A stretch of 64,000 nt of DNA from Fredinandcohnia onubensis (GTDB taxonomy: Bacteria > Bacillota > Bacilli > Bacillales > Bacillaceae_L): NCBI RefSeq assembly GCF_002734285.1, contig NZ_NSEA01000003.1:313111-377110 (forward strand), given 5' to 3'. Every line of letters begins with the position of its first letter. Within the stretch, counting starts at the first letter, position 1. This document shows, piece by piece, positions 1 through 9,462 of the stretch. The position numbers were made by a program, and so were the translations under genes. The notes beneath the pieces were generated by a model. That model did not search any database. It worked only from the letters and a program-made list of their open reading frames with translations, and was not told the DNA's origin.

Positions 1-6
1 CCGCAT

Positions 7-87
7 CTGGATAAAATTAGGAATTAGCGAACCAGTGAAGAAGAGAAAGAGATTCACAACTGGATAAAACTAGGAATCACTGTACCA
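7..87. repeat. Imperfect direct repeat at left edge
   Basis: Two copies of a 28-base block (7-34 and 60-87) sit 53 bases apart and differ at a handful of positions. Both copies can be read on the plus strand as a peptide containing WIKLGI, but in different frames, and the first frame closes within 30 codons. This looks like the decayed or out-of-frame end of a gene to the left of the window. No intact gene is supported in the first 148 bases. Confidence 0.4.
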
Positions 88-148
88 GGTATAAGTTTTA
101 ATAAAAGCCATCTCCTTAAATACCCACTCAAAAATTACTCAGAGATCT

Positions 149-1075
149 TTACTTCCTTTTATCCATATAATATGAGCCTCTACCAAATGATATCAAATCA
201 AAATTCTTGGATAGTATTTTTTGTATTGTTTTTTTTGACCTGATAACCTTACACCAATTATAAATAACATCCACAGTTATCCGTTTTTCAGGAAAAAGGA
301 ACCTAAACTCCTCTACACTCCTAAGTACCGCTGATTCTTTGTCCTCTACAAATCCACATTTTTTACAGACCAAAGTTTGTCTATTTGTATCTTCATAATC
401 CAAGCACCCACACTTACAAACAATCCCCTTCTCTAACTCCTCATATGTGTAATCTGGCAGCCTCGAATAGGGATTCTTCGTTATATGCAAAGAAGCCAAT
501 TTTTTAGCTAATTCTATATGCCCCCCAGAAACCCTAGAAGTCGCACCTGCATCTATTTTTTTCAAAAATCGACCAAGTTGCGCATGAAATACAAAGGGGC
601 CACTAACCGGTGCCTCATATAAATAAAATTCTGGGTTTATGAATATTACTTGAGATTCAACTGGTACATTAAACCTCAGTTCTTGGAGGAGTTGCCGAAA
701 TAATGATTCGCTACGAGAGATTTGGATGAGGGGATTTTTGATTTCTTTTCCATTAATTATGTGCAAGCGGCCATCTTTGATGTAATAGTCTCCTTCGTAG
801 TTTTTTACTTCAAAGATGAATATTTTCTTTTGTGTGATAAGCAGGGAATCGATTTGGAATAGGGTGTTGTTCACTTTAAGGAGTAGGTCGTTTAATATGA
901 GGCTTTCATTTGTGAGGCCTAAAAGCAACTGGTCAAACTGTTTTTCACCTAGCCAGCCTTTTTCGAGGGATACAAAATTGTTTTCATCTTCTTCTGCTAG
1001 TTTCTTATGAACTCGTATAGAGCGTAGTAACTCTAGTTCAATATTCTCACCACGTGGTTTAATAACTTTAACCAA
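149..1075 (-). CDS. NERD domain protein with C-terminal zinc ribbon
   Basis: Predicted 308-residue protein of unknown cellular role. The N-terminal half carries a NERD (nuclease-related) domain: a GEKQFD motif, then FQIDSLLI and FEVKNYEG, which supply the D and ExK residues of the nuclease-like fold. Residues 220-260 hold two cysteine pairs (CKCGC and CKKC), a likely zinc ribbon. NERD proteins are known mostly from domain surveys and are thought to act on nucleic acid; the substrate is unknown. I place the start at a TTG preceded by AAAGGA because upstream in-frame codons lack a ribosome binding site and family members begin close to the IKPR motif. It stands alone on the minus strand beside a divergent transporter gene and is not part of the conserved alaS-region order, so it looks like an accessory gene. 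A longer start at 1111 is possible. Confidence 0.75.
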   Translation of the reverse strand: MVKVIKPRGENIELELLRSIRVHKKLAEEDENNFVSLEKGWLGEKQFDQLLLGLTNESLILNDLLLKVNNTLFQIDSLLITQKKIFIFEVKNYEGDYYIKDGRLHIINGKEIKNPLIQISRSESLFRQLLQELRFNVPVESQVIFINPEFYLYEAPVSGPFVFHAQLGRFLKKIDAGATSRVSGGHIELAKKLASLHITKNPYSRLPDYTYEELEKGIVCKCGCLDYEDTNRQTLVCKKCGFVEDKESAVLRSVEEFRFLFPEKRITVDVIYNWCKVIRSKKTIQKILSKNFDLISFGRGSYYMDKRK

Positions 1076-1199
1076 TTTACCACATCCTTTCAGCAATATT
1101 TTACAAAACAATTTGTATTTTTACAATATTTTCTGTTGCATTCTCGACCTGTATAAAACCGCATAGACTCCAAAAACTACTAACAAGGGAGTGAATGAG

Positions 1200-2273
1200 A
1201 TGAGTGAAAATAGAATCAAATGGATCTTTAGAATATCACTATTATTACTAGCATTTTTGACAATCTATATTTTCTTAAAATTGGCTCCAGTCTGGCTCCC
1301 GATTGTGTTACTCTTAAAAACATTTCTAGTTCCTTTTGTTGTTTCTATTTTTATCGCTTACTTACTGCATCCTATAATCGAAAAAATCAGCAATCGTGGT
1401 GTACCGAGAGCACTAGCGATATTACTGATATATTTGTTTTTTTTCGGTGGAATTGGTTTTGCTATATACAAAGGGATTCCGGTGATTCTTGCACAACTCA
1501 AGGACCTTGCTGAGAGCTTCCCTGAATTCAGTAAGACCTACAGAGTCTGGTTAATAGAAATTGAATCAGGAAGTTCACAGCTTCCTGCTCTTGTTCACGC
1601 ACAGCTTGATGATTTGCTTAATTCCTTAGAAAATTATGTAGATTATCTGCTTTCAAGGACAATTGAATTTTTGAAAGCATTGCTTAATTCAATTTTCATC
1701 ATTGCCATTATTCCATTCATCGTTTTTTATTTGTTAAAGGACCACGACCAAATGATGAAAGCACTTTGGTATATAACGCCTCGAAAACTTAGAAAAGCAG
1801 GTCAGCTTTTTTTTCGAGATGTTGATGAGTCATTGGGGAATTATATTAGAGGACAGTTAATTGTTTGTTTGCTTGTTGGAACAACAGCCTCAGTCGCGTT
1901 TTGGATTTCAGGTATGAAATATCCCTTATTATTTGGAAGCATAGTGGGCATAACGAATATCATCCCATACTTCGGTCCGATTATTGGTGCGATACCTGCC
2001 GCCATTATTGCTGCAACAATTTCAATCAAAATGCTAATTATCGTTGTTTTTGTTGTGTTTGGCCTTCAGTTTATTGAAGGAAATCTGCTTTCACCAATTA
2101 TTGTCGGAAAAAGCTTACGCTTGCATCCGATTGTAATTATAGCGGCGTTATTAGTAGGAGGAGAAGTTGGAGGAGTGGTGGGCCTTATTGTTGCTGTTCC
2201 GGTTGTTGCCATATTAAAGGTGTCTATCGTTCACGCGAAACAGCATTTTACAGTCGCTCGTAAGGAACAATAA
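1200..2273 (+). CDS. yrrI: AI-2E family transporter (YrrI-like)
   Basis: A 357-residue polytopic membrane protein of the AI-2E/PerM family. Members include a quorum-signal exporter and ion antiporters, so the substrate is not defined here. Hydrophobic segments lie at about residues 8-30, 32-55, 65-85, 155-180, 215-235 and in a strongly hydrophobic C-terminal third. The family-typical sequence PYFGPIIGAIPAAI is near residue 265. Length agrees with B. subtilis YrrI, which also lies directly upstream of alaS. The start is the ATG eight bases after AAGGGAG; a GTG three codons earlier overlaps that ribosome binding site and is less likely. Confidence 0.85.
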   Translation: MSENRIKWIFRISLLLLAFLTIYIFLKLAPVWLPIVLLLKTFLVPFVVSIFIAYLLHPIIEKISNRGVPRALAILLIYLFFFGGIGFAIYKGIPVILAQLKDLAESFPEFSKTYRVWLIEIESGSSQLPALVHAQLDDLLNSLENYVDYLLSRTIEFLKALLNSIFIIAIIPFIVFYLLKDHDQMMKALWYITPRKLRKAGQLFFRDVDESLGNYIRGQLIVCLLVGTTASVAFWISGMKYPLLFGSIVGITNIIPYFGPIIGAIPAAIIAATISIKMLIIVVFVVFGLQFIEGNLLSPIIVGKSLRLHPIVIIAALLVGGEVGGVVGLIVAVPVVAILKVSIVHAKQHFTVARKEQ

Positions 2274-2290
2274 CACATTGAACGCCGGCG

Positions 2291-2319
2291 TTGACAAACA
2301 TTTTTGACTTGAATATAAT
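2291..2319 (+). promoter_or_regulatory. Sigma-A promoter of alaS
   Basis: Perfect TTGACA and TATAAT hexamers separated by 17 bases, immediately upstream of the T-box leader. Transcription should start near 2326. Confidence 0.85.
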
Positions 2320-2325
2320 TGACAA

Positions 2326-2608
2326 GAACTAGGTAATACATAATGTGACAATTAAATCACGATTAGTGAAAACTATGAAGGAATCAGTATGTTACAGTAC
2401 CATCAAACCAGAGAGAAATTTCCAAGGCTGAGAGGAATTTCGGATGAAGGGTAACAGAAAGCTACTCCTGAGTGTAGGTAAACCTACCGGTGAATACCGT
2501 TATCAATATACGAAGGTGATGGGCACTATTTCTTTGTGTCCGTAATCAGGGTGGTACCGCGAGCATACTCTCGTCCCTGTTTTTTAGGGGATGAGAGTAT
2601 TTTTTTAT
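2326..2608 (+). promoter_or_regulatory. T-box riboswitch (alanine) upstream of alaS
   Basis: A T-box leader that senses uncharged tRNA-Ala. The T-box core AGGGTGGTACCGCG is at 2548-2561. It is followed by an intrinsic terminator with arms 2565-2577 and 2588-2600 and a T-run; the core can pair with the left arm to form the antiterminator. A likely specifier codon is the GCT (Ala) at 2461-2463, within the AAAGCTACT segment of stem I, but I assigned it by eye. Uncharged tRNA-Ala should stabilise the antiterminator and raise alaS expression. The 5' boundary is inferred from the promoter. Confidence 0.92.
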
Positions 2609-2635
2609 GTCTAAAATGATATTGGAGGTAATGAA

Positions 2636-5269
2636 ATGAAACAATTAACATCAGCTCAAGTTCGCCAAATGTTTTTGGATTTTTTCCAATCTAAGGGGCA
2701 TGCAATAGAACCAAGTGCTTCCTTAGTTCCACATGAAGATCCGTCCTTACTATGGATCAATAGTGGTGTTGCTACTTTAAAAAAATATTTTGATGGACGT
2801 GTAATCCCTCAGAATCCAAGAATTTGTAATGCACAAAAATCAATTCGTACAAATGATATTGAAAATGTAGGAAAAACAGCACGCCACCATACTTTCTTTG
2901 AAATGCTAGGAAATTTCTCCATTGGTGATTATTTTAAAGAAGAATCAATTGAATGGGCATGGGAATTCTTAACAAGTAAAGAGTGGATTGGTTTTGACCC
3001 AGAGAAGCTTTCTGTTACGATCCATCCTGAAGATGATGAAGCATTTGAGCTTTGGAATAAAAAGATTGGAATTCCTGAGGAGCGAATCATTCGTCTAGAA
3101 GGAAACTTCTGGGATATTGGTGAAGGTCCAAGTGGTCCAAATACAGAAATCTTCTTTGATCGGGGCGAGGAATTTGGAAATGACCCGAACGATCCAGAAT
3201 TATATCCAGGTGGAGAAAATGAACGTTATCTAGAAATATGGAACCTTGTGTTCTCGCAATTTAACCATAACCCAGATGGTTCTTATACGCCACTTCCTAA
3301 AAAGAATATTGATACAGGAATGGGTCTAGAAAGAATGTGCTCTGTTATTCAAAACGTGCCTACAAACTTTGACACAGATCTTTTTATGCCGATTATTGAG
3401 GCAACTGAATCCATTTCAGGTGAAAAATATCGTCAAGCAAAAGAAAAGGATGAAGCATTTAAGGTTATTGCTGACCACATCCGTACAGTTACATTTGCAG
3501 TAGGAGATGGAGCGCTTCCTTCCAATGAAGGGCGTGGCTATGTTCTTAGACGTCTATTAAGACGCGCTGTACGATATGCTAAACAAATCTCAATCAACCG
3601 TCCATTCATGTATGAACTCGTCCCAGTTGTAGGGGAGATTATGGTTGATTTTTATCCGGAAGTGAAAGAGAAGACTGAATTTATTCAGAAAGTCGTGAAA
3701 ACGGAAGAGGAACGCTTCCACGAAACTTTACATGATGGACTAGCAATCCTATCAACTGTTATTCAAAAGGAAAAAGCAAAAGGCAGTGACACTATTCCAG
3801 GTGCAGATGTATTCCGCTTATATGATACGTATGGTTTCCCTGTTGAACTAACAGAGGAATACGCTGAAGAAGAAGGTATGAAAGTCGACCACGATGGCTT
3901 TGAGCGTGAAATGGAAAATCAACGTGAAAGAGCAAGATCTGCTCGTCAAGATGTTGATTCCATGCAGGTCCAAAGCGGGGTTCTTGGTGAAATTAAAGTT
4001 GAGAGTACGTTCGTTGGCTATGATGAACTTGAGGCTGATTCAATTGTTCTTGTAATTGTAAAAGACGGTGAATTAGTAGAAAGCGCAAACGAAGGTGACG
4101 AAATTCAGCTTATTTTAGACAAAACACCTTTCTATGCTGAGAGCGGTGGACAAATCGCTGATGAAGGTACAATTGAAAACGAAAATACAAAACTAGTTGT
4201 AAAAGACGTTCAAAAAGCGCCTAATGGACAAAACCTTCATCGAGTAGTTGTTGAACAAGGAAGTTTAACAAAAGGTGACAAGCTTCATGCGAAGGTTGAC
4301 CAAGAGAATCGTGCGGGGGTTATTAAAAACCACACGGCAACTCACTTATTACATCAAGCATTAAAAGATGTGCTCGGTGCACACGTAAACCAAGCGGGTT
4401 CACTGGTAACATCAAATCGTTTACGTTTTGACTTCTCTCATTTTGGTCAAATTAAACAAGACGAGATTGAGCAAATTGAAGCGATTGTGAACGAAAAAGT
4501 TTGGAGCAGCATCCCGGTTAATATTGACTATAAATCGCTAGCTGAGGCAAAAGAGATGGGAGCAATGGCCCTTTTCGGTGAAAAATATGGCAACATCGTT
4601 CGTGTTGTTCAAGTTGGTAACTATAGTTTAGAGCTATGTGGTGGATGTCATGTACCAAATACATCAACTATTGGGTTATTCAAGATAGTTTCTGAGTCCG
4701 GAATAGGCGCAGGTACTCGTCGTATTGAAGCTGTAACTGGTGAAGCGGCATACCATGTAATTAATGATCAAGTTAAAATGCTGCAGGAAGTTGCTAACCT
4801 TTTAAAAACAAAGCCGGCAGAAGTTCCAAGTCGCATTGAAGCATTACAACATGAAATTCGTAATTTACAACGTGAAAATGAATCACTTTCAGCGAAACTT
4901 GGCAATATAGAAGCTGGTAGCCTTGTTGAAAAAGCGAAAGAAATTAATGGGGCAACTGTTTTATATAGTAAGGTAAATGCCCAAGATATGAATAATCTTC
5001 GTGCAATGGTTGATGACTTAAAGCAGAAGCTTGGCTCAGCAGTAATTGTCTTAGGTTCTGTTAACGAAGACAAGGTAAACTTAACGGCTGGTGTAACAAA
5101 AGACTTGATTGATAAAGGTTTCCATGCAGGAAAATTAATTAAGGAAGTAGCAACTCGTTGTGGCGGCGGCGGCGGTGGCCGTCCTGATATGGCGCAAGCG
5201 GGTGGTAAAAATCCAGAACAGCTTGAATCTGCATTACAATATGTAGAAGAATGGGTAAAAAATATCTAA
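2636..5269 (+). CDS. alaS: Alanine--tRNA ligase
   Basis: Charges tRNA-Ala with alanine in the cytoplasm. The 877-residue length is normal for bacterial AlaRS. The class II catalytic domain is at the N-terminus, with [11 protein letters not shown] and the [14 protein letters not shown] segment near residues 80-105. The editing domain has the HTATH zinc motif near residue 566 and CGGCH near residue 666, which remove mischarged Ser or Gly. The C-terminal C-Ala domain ends in a run of six glycines before RPDMAQAGG. The start follows GGAGGTAATGAA. It is regulated by the T-box leader directly upstream and heads the cluster with yrzL and ruvX. Confidence 0.98.
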   Translation: MKQLTSAQVRQMFLDFFQSKGHAIEPSASLVPHEDPSLLWINSGVATLKKYFDGRVIPQNPRICNAQKSIRTNDIENVGKTARHHTFFEMLGNFSIGDYFKEESIEWAWEFLTSKEWIGFDPEKLSVTIHPEDDEAFELWNKKIGIPEERIIRLEGNFWDIGEGPSGPNTEIFFDRGEEFGNDPNDPELYPGGENERYLEIWNLVFSQFNHNPDGSYTPLPKKNIDTGMGLERMCSVIQNVPTNFDTDLFMPIIEATESISGEKYRQAKEKDEAFKVIADHIRTVTFAVGDGALPSNEGRGYVLRRLLRRAVRYAKQISINRPFMYELVPVVGEIMVDFYPEVKEKTEFIQKVVKTEEERFHETLHDGLAILSTVIQKEKAKGSDTIPGADVFRLYDTYGFPVELTEEYAEEEGMKVDHDGFEREMENQRERARSARQDVDSMQVQSGVLGEIKVESTFVGYDELEADSIVLVIVKDGELVESANEGDEIQLILDKTPFYAESGGQIADEGTIENENTKLVVKDVQKAPNGQNLHRVVVEQGSLTKGDKLHAKVDQENRAGVIKNHTATHLLHQALKDVLGAHVNQAGSLVTSNRLRFDFSHFGQIKQDEIEQIEAIVNEKVWSSIPVNIDYKSLAEAKEMGAMALFGEKYGNIVRVVQVGNYSLELCGGCHVPNTSTIGLFKIVSESGIGAGTRRIEAVTGEAAYHVINDQVKMLQEVANLLKTKPAEVPSRIEALQHEIRNLQRENESLSAKLGNIEAGSLVEKAKEINGATVLYSKVNAQDMNNLRAMVDDLKQKLGSAVIVLGSVNEDKVNLTAGVTKDLIDKGFHAGKLIKEVATRCGGGGGGRPDMAQAGGKNPEQLESALQYVEEWVKNI

Positions 5270-5415
5270 AAGATGTCAATTTGTATCATTCTGTCTAAAG
5301 GAATGCTACAAATTGTCACTTCTTGTTTCTATTTAGTTGTGATTAGTGTACAATGAGTGGTAAGATTTACATGTACGGATGCGGACACCAGAATCTAAAG
5401 AGTGAGGTGCAAAAC

Positions 5416-5682
5416 TTGAGCTCATTTGATAAAACGATGAAATTCAACTTTCCAGAGGAACCAGTTGAAACCAATGTTAATGAAGTATTATTCAATGTTT
5501 ATGATGCTCTTCAAGAAAAAGGATACAATCCAATTAATCAAATTGTAGGGTACTTGTTATCCGGAGATCCTGCATACATTCCACGTCATAATGATGCAAG
5601 GAATATCATCCGAAAGCTTGAACGAGATGAAATAATCGAGGAGTTAGTGAAGTCGTATTTAAAGATCCATCGTGAGGGGTAA
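5416..5682 (+). CDS. yrzL: IreB-family regulatory protein YrzL (UPF0297)
   Basis: An 88-residue small cytosolic protein of the IreB/UPF0297 family. In enterococci the homologue is a phosphorylation target of the PASTA kinase system and affects cephalosporin resistance; the Bacillus role is not established. The sequence [19 protein letters not shown] is the family signature. I chose a TTG start preceded by GTGAGGTG because it gives the family length; the open frame extends upstream to 5353 without a ribosome binding site. The gene lies six bases ahead of ruvX, as in most Firmicutes. Confidence 0.9.
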   Translation: MSSFDKTMKFNFPEEPVETNVNEVLFNVYDALQEKGYNPINQIVGYLLSGDPAYIPRHNDARNIIRKLERDEIIEELVKSYLKIHREG

Positions 5683-5687
5683 AACGA

Positions 5688-6104
5688 ATGAGGATTCTCG
5701 GTTTGGACGTCGGCTCAAAAACAGTCGGTGTCGCCGTCAGTGATGAAATGGGCTGGACTGCTCAAGGTATTGAAACAATCAAGATAAATGAAGAACGACA
5801 GCAGTTTGGCTTAGAAAGACTTGGTGAAATTATCAAGGAATATGAAGTAGAATCTGTCGTAATTGGTTTACCTAAGAATATGAATGGAACTATTGGACCA
5901 CGTGGTGAAGCCAGTCAATATTATGCTGATATGGTACAGGAGAAATTCGGTTTGCCTGTTGAATTGTGGGACGAGCGTCTCTCAACAGTAGCAGCTGAAC
6001 GAGTCCTATTATCAGCGGATGTAAGTCGAAAAAAGCGAAAGCAAGTCATCGATAAAATGGCTGCAGTCATGATCCTCCAGGGGTATCTAGATAGTAAAAA
6101 TTAA
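5688..6104 (+). CDS. ruvX: Holliday junction resolvase-like RuvX (YqgF)
   Basis: A 138-residue RNase H-fold protein. The N-terminal [15 protein letters not shown] supplies the first catalytic Asp, [10 protein letters not shown] is the second conserved strand, and DERLST holds another acidic residue. The family is implicated in 5' maturation of pre-16S rRNA and in Holliday junction resolution; which matters here cannot be told from sequence. It is flanked tightly by yrzL and yrzB, an order conserved across Bacillales. The start ATG follows GTGAGGGG. Confidence 0.93.
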   Translation: MRILGLDVGSKTVGVAVSDEMGWTAQGIETIKINEERQQFGLERLGEIIKEYEVESVVIGLPKNMNGTIGPRGEASQYYADMVQEKFGLPVELWDERLSTVAAERVLLSADVSRKKRKQVIDKMAAVMILQGYLDSKN

Positions 6105-6118
6105 TGAGGTGGATTAAC

Positions 6119-6406
6119 ATGGAACATGGTGAAAAGCAAATAACAGTAATTGACGAGCAAGGAAATGAAATTCTTTGTGAGGTATTATTTACATTCGAAT
6201 CAGAAGAATTTGGAAAGTCATACGTCCTTTACTATCCTGTAAGTGATGAGAATGAAGATGAGGAAGATATCGAAATTCACGCTTCAAGCTTTAGCCCTTC
6301 TGAAGACGGAGAAGATGGTGAACTTAAACCAATCGAAACTGAAGAAGAATGGGACCTTGTCGAAGAAATGCTAAATACATTCCTTGATGAAGAAGGAGAA
6401 GAATAA
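6119..6406 (+). CDS. yrzB: DUF1292 protein YrzB
   Basis: A 95-residue, strongly acidic protein of the DUF1292 family, function unknown. It is conserved as the partner gene after ruvX in Firmicutes. Acidic clusters occur at about residues 45-55 and in the C-terminal 30 residues. The start chosen is the ATG after GAGGTGG; the in-frame ATG at 6104 overlaps the ruvX stop and lies inside that ribosome binding site region. Confidence 0.88.
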   Translation: MEHGEKQITVIDEQGNEILCEVLFTFESEEFGKSYVLYYPVSDENEDEEDIEIHASSFSPSEDGEDGELKPIETEEEWDLVEEMLNTFLDEEGEE

Positions 6407-6407
6407 A

Positions 6408-6428
6408 AACAGCCGCGGGCTGTTTTTT
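6408..6428 (+). terminator. Terminator after yrzB
   Basis: Stem AACAGCC / GGCTGTT with a three-base loop followed by a T-rich tract. It closes the alaS-yrzL-ruvX-yrzB transcript. Confidence 0.85.
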
Positions 6429-6527
6429 CTTTTTCTCCAACTTATGGCTTACAAAATTAAATAGATAAATAAAAAAGCACAAAATTTTTAGAAAAAACTG
6501 CAAAAATATAGTGAATTCTCCCTAAAA

Positions 6528-6559
6528 TTGACGAATTAGATAAAAAAATGTAGTATAAT
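6528..6559 (+). promoter_or_regulatory. Putative sigma-A promoter of mltG
   Basis: TTGACG at 6528-6533, then either TAGTAT with a 17-base spacer or TATAAT with a 20-base spacer. Assigned by inspection; the start site is not certain. Confidence 0.5.
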
Positions 6560-6588
6560 AATTCGAGTGAGGGGAGGATTTTCGATAT

Positions 6589-7725
6589 ATGTCTGATAAC
6601 GAATCGAAAAAGGATTTATATAAAAAGAATTTGCAAGAACGGCATAGAGAAGCCAAAACAATCCGTAAAATTGTGTTTATCGTATTTATCGTTATATTAG
6701 TAGTTTTATCTGGAATAATTGGCGGAGGCTATTTATATATAAAATCAGCACTTGAGCCTGTTGACCCTACAAATAAAGAACCAATCGAAGTAACTATACC
6801 AATTGGTTCGTCGCCAACAGCGATTGCAAGAATTCTTGAAGAAAATGATATTGTAAAACATGCAAAAGTTTTTCGTTACTACACGAAATTTAAAAATGTA
6901 TCTGGTTTTCAGGCTGGAGAATATACATTTAATCAATCTATGAACTTTGATCAAATCATTGAAAGTCTGAAATCAGGAATCCTTATGGGAGAACCAGCTT
7001 TTAAACTAGTGATACCAGAAGGAAAACAACTTGAAGAAATAGCAATAATTATTGCGGAGCAAACAGGCTATACTAAGGAAGAAATCATGGAAAAGGTAGA
7101 CGACCCTACCTATATTAAAGACTTGATTAGCAGGTTTCCGAATACATTATCGGAAGAAATTTTAAATAAGGATATTAAACATCCACTTGAAGGTTATTTA
7201 TTCCCAGCAACCTATCCATTCTATGAGAAAAAGCCTTCAATAGAATCCATTGTCGAAACAATGCTAGAGCAAACTGATAAAATCCTAGTAAAATACGTAG
7301 GGCTAATGGAAGGGAACAACTATATTGATTCTACTCATAAACTATTAACCATGGCGTCGTTAATAGAAGAAGAGGCCACGGCACAAACAGATCGTGAACA
7401 AATTTCTAGCGTATTTTATAATCGTCTAGATAATGGAATGCCACTTCAAACCGACCCTACTGTTCTTTATGCATTAGGAGAACATAAAAAACGTGTTCTA
7501 TATGATCATCTTGAAGTGAATTCGCCATACAACACATATAAAAACCAAGGTTTAACACCTGGACCGATTGCAAATGCAGGTGAATCATCCTTATCAGCGG
7601 CTTTAAACCCTGCAGAGACGGATTATCTATATTTCTTAGCTGCTCCAACAGGAGAAGTGTATTACTCCAAGACATTGGACGAGCATAATGCTAAAAAAGC
7701 ACAGTATATAACTAATCAACAATAA
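6589..7725 (+). CDS. mltG: Endolytic murein transglycosylase MltG (YceG-like)
   Basis: A membrane-anchored endolytic transglycosylase that cleaves nascent peptidoglycan and is thought to set glycan strand length. It has 378 residues: a basic cytosolic N-terminus, one membrane segment at about residues 26-49, then the extracellular YceG domain. The MASLIEEEAT motif near residue 260 contains the catalytic Glu, and the LYALGEHKK and NTYKNQGLTPGPIANAG segments are family hallmarks. The ATG follows GGGGAGGATT. It has its own putative promoter and terminator. Confidence 0.95.
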   Translation: MSDNESKKDLYKKNLQERHREAKTIRKIVFIVFIVILVVLSGIIGGGYLYIKSALEPVDPTNKEPIEVTIPIGSSPTAIARILEENDIVKHAKVFRYYTKFKNVSGFQAGEYTFNQSMNFDQIIESLKSGILMGEPAFKLVIPEGKQLEEIAIIIAEQTGYTKEEIMEKVDDPTYIKDLISRFPNTLSEEILNKDIKHPLEGYLFPATYPFYEKKPSIESIVETMLEQTDKILVKYVGLMEGNNYIDSTHKLLTMASLIEEEATAQTDREQISSVFYNRLDNGMPLQTDPTVLYALGEHKKRVLYDHLEVNSPYNTYKNQGLTPGPIANAGESSLSAALNPAETDYLYFLAAPTGEVYYSKTLDEHNAKKAQYITNQQ

Positions 7726-7732
7726 GTAACTA

Positions 7733-7760
7733 GGGAACCCAATATGGCGTTCCCTTTTTC
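7733..7760 (+). terminator. Terminator after mltG
   Basis: Stem GGGAAC / GTTCCC with a ten-base loop followed by a T-tract. Confidence 0.8.
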
Positions 7761-7862
7761 TTTATGGTAAAATAAGTTGAAATTATTATCATACAAAAAT
7801 AAAAAAGCAAAATTACTGCACTTTTTAACCAATACCACCATACTGAAATGGAGGTTTTTTTC

Positions 7863-8513
7863 TTGTTATCAAGCAAAATAACCAATTATCTAGAAGCTCT
7901 ATTTCCCAAAAGAGACGAAAACATTCAAGAAATTGAACATTATGCAAAAGAAAACAATGTACCAATTATGGAACTAGTAGGCATTGAAACAATGCTTCAA
8001 ATATTGCGTATATCCGAGCCTAAGCAAATATTAGAAATTGGAACAGCGATTGGCTATTCTGCTATTCGGATGGCTCAGGCACTTCCAAATACGAAGATTG
8101 TCACAATTGAAAGAGATCAAGAAAGATACGAAAAAGCCCTTGAAAATATCGAGCGAACAGGGACAGGCTCACAAATTGAAGTGATTTTCGGTGATGCTCT
8201 TGAAGCAGCTGAAGAAGTAAAGAAACATGGTGAATTTGATTGCATCTTTATCGATGCTGCTAAAGGGCAATATCGACATTTTTTTGACATCTATGAAAAA
8301 TGCCTTTCAAAGGATGGTTTAATTGTTACGGATAATGTACTATTTAAAGGGCTTGTTGCAGAGGAACAAATTGAGAGTAAAAGAATAAGAAATCTCGTAA
8401 CAAAAATTAAATCGTACAATGAATGGCTCCTCGCACACCCAGATTATCTGACTACTATCTTACCTGTTGGGGATGGGGTTGCATTAAGTAAAAGAAGAGG
8501 TGTAACGGAATGA
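7863..8513 (+). CDS. trmR: tRNA 5-hydroxyuridine methyltransferase TrmR
   Basis: A 216-residue SAM-dependent O-methyltransferase (YrrM). In B. subtilis this protein methylates 5-hydroxyuridine at tRNA position 34 to give 5-methoxyuridine. Motif I is ILEIGTAIGYSAIRMA near residues 53-68; motif IV FDCIFIDAAKGQY contains the metal-binding acidic residue of the COMT-like family. The start is a TTG eight bases after GGAGG; an upstream in-frame ATG overlaps this ribosome binding site. It overlaps yrrN by four bases (ATGA), which suggests translational coupling with the hydroxylation enzymes that make its substrate. Confidence 0.9.
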   Translation: MLSSKITNYLEALFPKRDENIQEIEHYAKENNVPIMELVGIETMLQILRISEPKQILEIGTAIGYSAIRMAQALPNTKIVTIERDQERYEKALENIERTGTGSQIEVIFGDALEAAEEVKKHGEFDCIFIDAAKGQYRHFFDIYEKCLSKDGLIVTDNVLFKGLVAEEQIESKRIRNLVTKIKSYNEWLLAHPDYLTTILPVGDGVALSKRRGVTE

Positions 8514-9439
8514 AGAAACCAGAGTTACTGGTGACTCCTACATGTGTAGAAGATATTGAACCATTAATTAATGCTGGTGCTACAGCTTTTATTATAGGTG
8601 AACAAAGATATGGTTTGCGTCTTGCTGGTGAATTTAACCGCGAGGAAATTGTAAAAGCGGTTGAGGTTGCTCATGCACATGACGCAAAAATATATGTTGC
8701 AATGAATGCCCTTTTTCATAATGAAAAGGTCCCTGAGTTAGGAGACTATGTAGCGTTTCTACGTGATAGTAATGTTGATGCGATTGTTTTTGGTGACCCT
8801 GCGGTACTGATGACTGTAAAAGAGGTAGCACCAGAAATGAAACTTCACTGGAATACTGAAACAACAGCGACAAATTGGTATACATGCAATTACTGGGGCA
8901 GAAAAGGCGCAAAGCGTGCGATTCTTGCTCGTGAGTTAAATATGGATGCAATTGTTGAAATAAAGGAAAATGCAGAAGTTGAAATTGAAGTTCAAATACA
9001 TGGAATGATGTGTATGTTCCAATCGAAACGTTCATTAGTTGGAAACTATTTCGAATATCAAGGCAATGTAATGGAAATTGAAAATCGTAAAAAAGAAAAA
9101 GATATGTTTCTATTCGATGAAGAGCGTGGTAATAAATATCCTATTTTTGAAGACGAAAATGGCACTCATATCATGAGCCCAAATGATGTGTGTATTGTCG
9201 ATGAATTGGAAGAAATGATTGATGCTGGTATAGATAGCTTTAAAATCGAGGGGATTTTAAAATCAAATGAGTATCTGATTGAGGTTACAAAAATCTATCG
9301 AAAAGCAATTGACTTATGTGTCGAAAATCGTGATGAGTATGAAGATATTAAGGATGACCTATTAACAAAACTTGAAGAACTTCAACCAATTAATCGCCCA
9401 CTAGATACAGGTTTCTATTTTAAAGAAACGGTTTACTAA
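8510..9439 (+). CDS. yrrN: Peptidase U32 family tRNA hydroxylation protein YrrN (TrhP1)
   Basis: A 309-residue member of the U32 family, now known to include the TrhP proteins needed for 5-hydroxyuridine formation at tRNA wobble position 34 rather than proteolysis. The N-terminal TIM-barrel-like U32 domain covers the protein. The segment that in YrrO carries the iron-sulfur cysteines is reduced here: only the Cys in HGMMCMFQSK remains, and the later cysteines are absent. It is therefore probably a non-cluster partner of YrrO. It sits between trmR and yrrO with tight spacing, an arrangement also seen in B. subtilis. Confidence 0.88.
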   Translation: MKKPELLVTPTCVEDIEPLINAGATAFIIGEQRYGLRLAGEFNREEIVKAVEVAHAHDAKIYVAMNALFHNEKVPELGDYVAFLRDSNVDAIVFGDPAVLMTVKEVAPEMKLHWNTETTATNWYTCNYWGRKGAKRAILARELNMDAIVEIKENAEVEIEVQIHGMMCMFQSKRSLVGNYFEYQGNVMEIENRKKEKDMFLFDEERGNKYPIFEDENGTHIMSPNDVCIVDELEEMIDAGIDSFKIEGILKSNEYLIEVTKIYRKAIDLCVENRDEYEDIKDDLLTKLEELQPINRPLDTGFYFKETVY

Positions 9440-9462
9440 TAAGTGATAAAGGAGGAATATGT

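Noticed and set aside
8634-9035. 133-codon minus-strand ORF inside yrrN
   Set aside because: Shadow of a confidently assigned gene; His/Gln/Leu-rich composition and no start signal.
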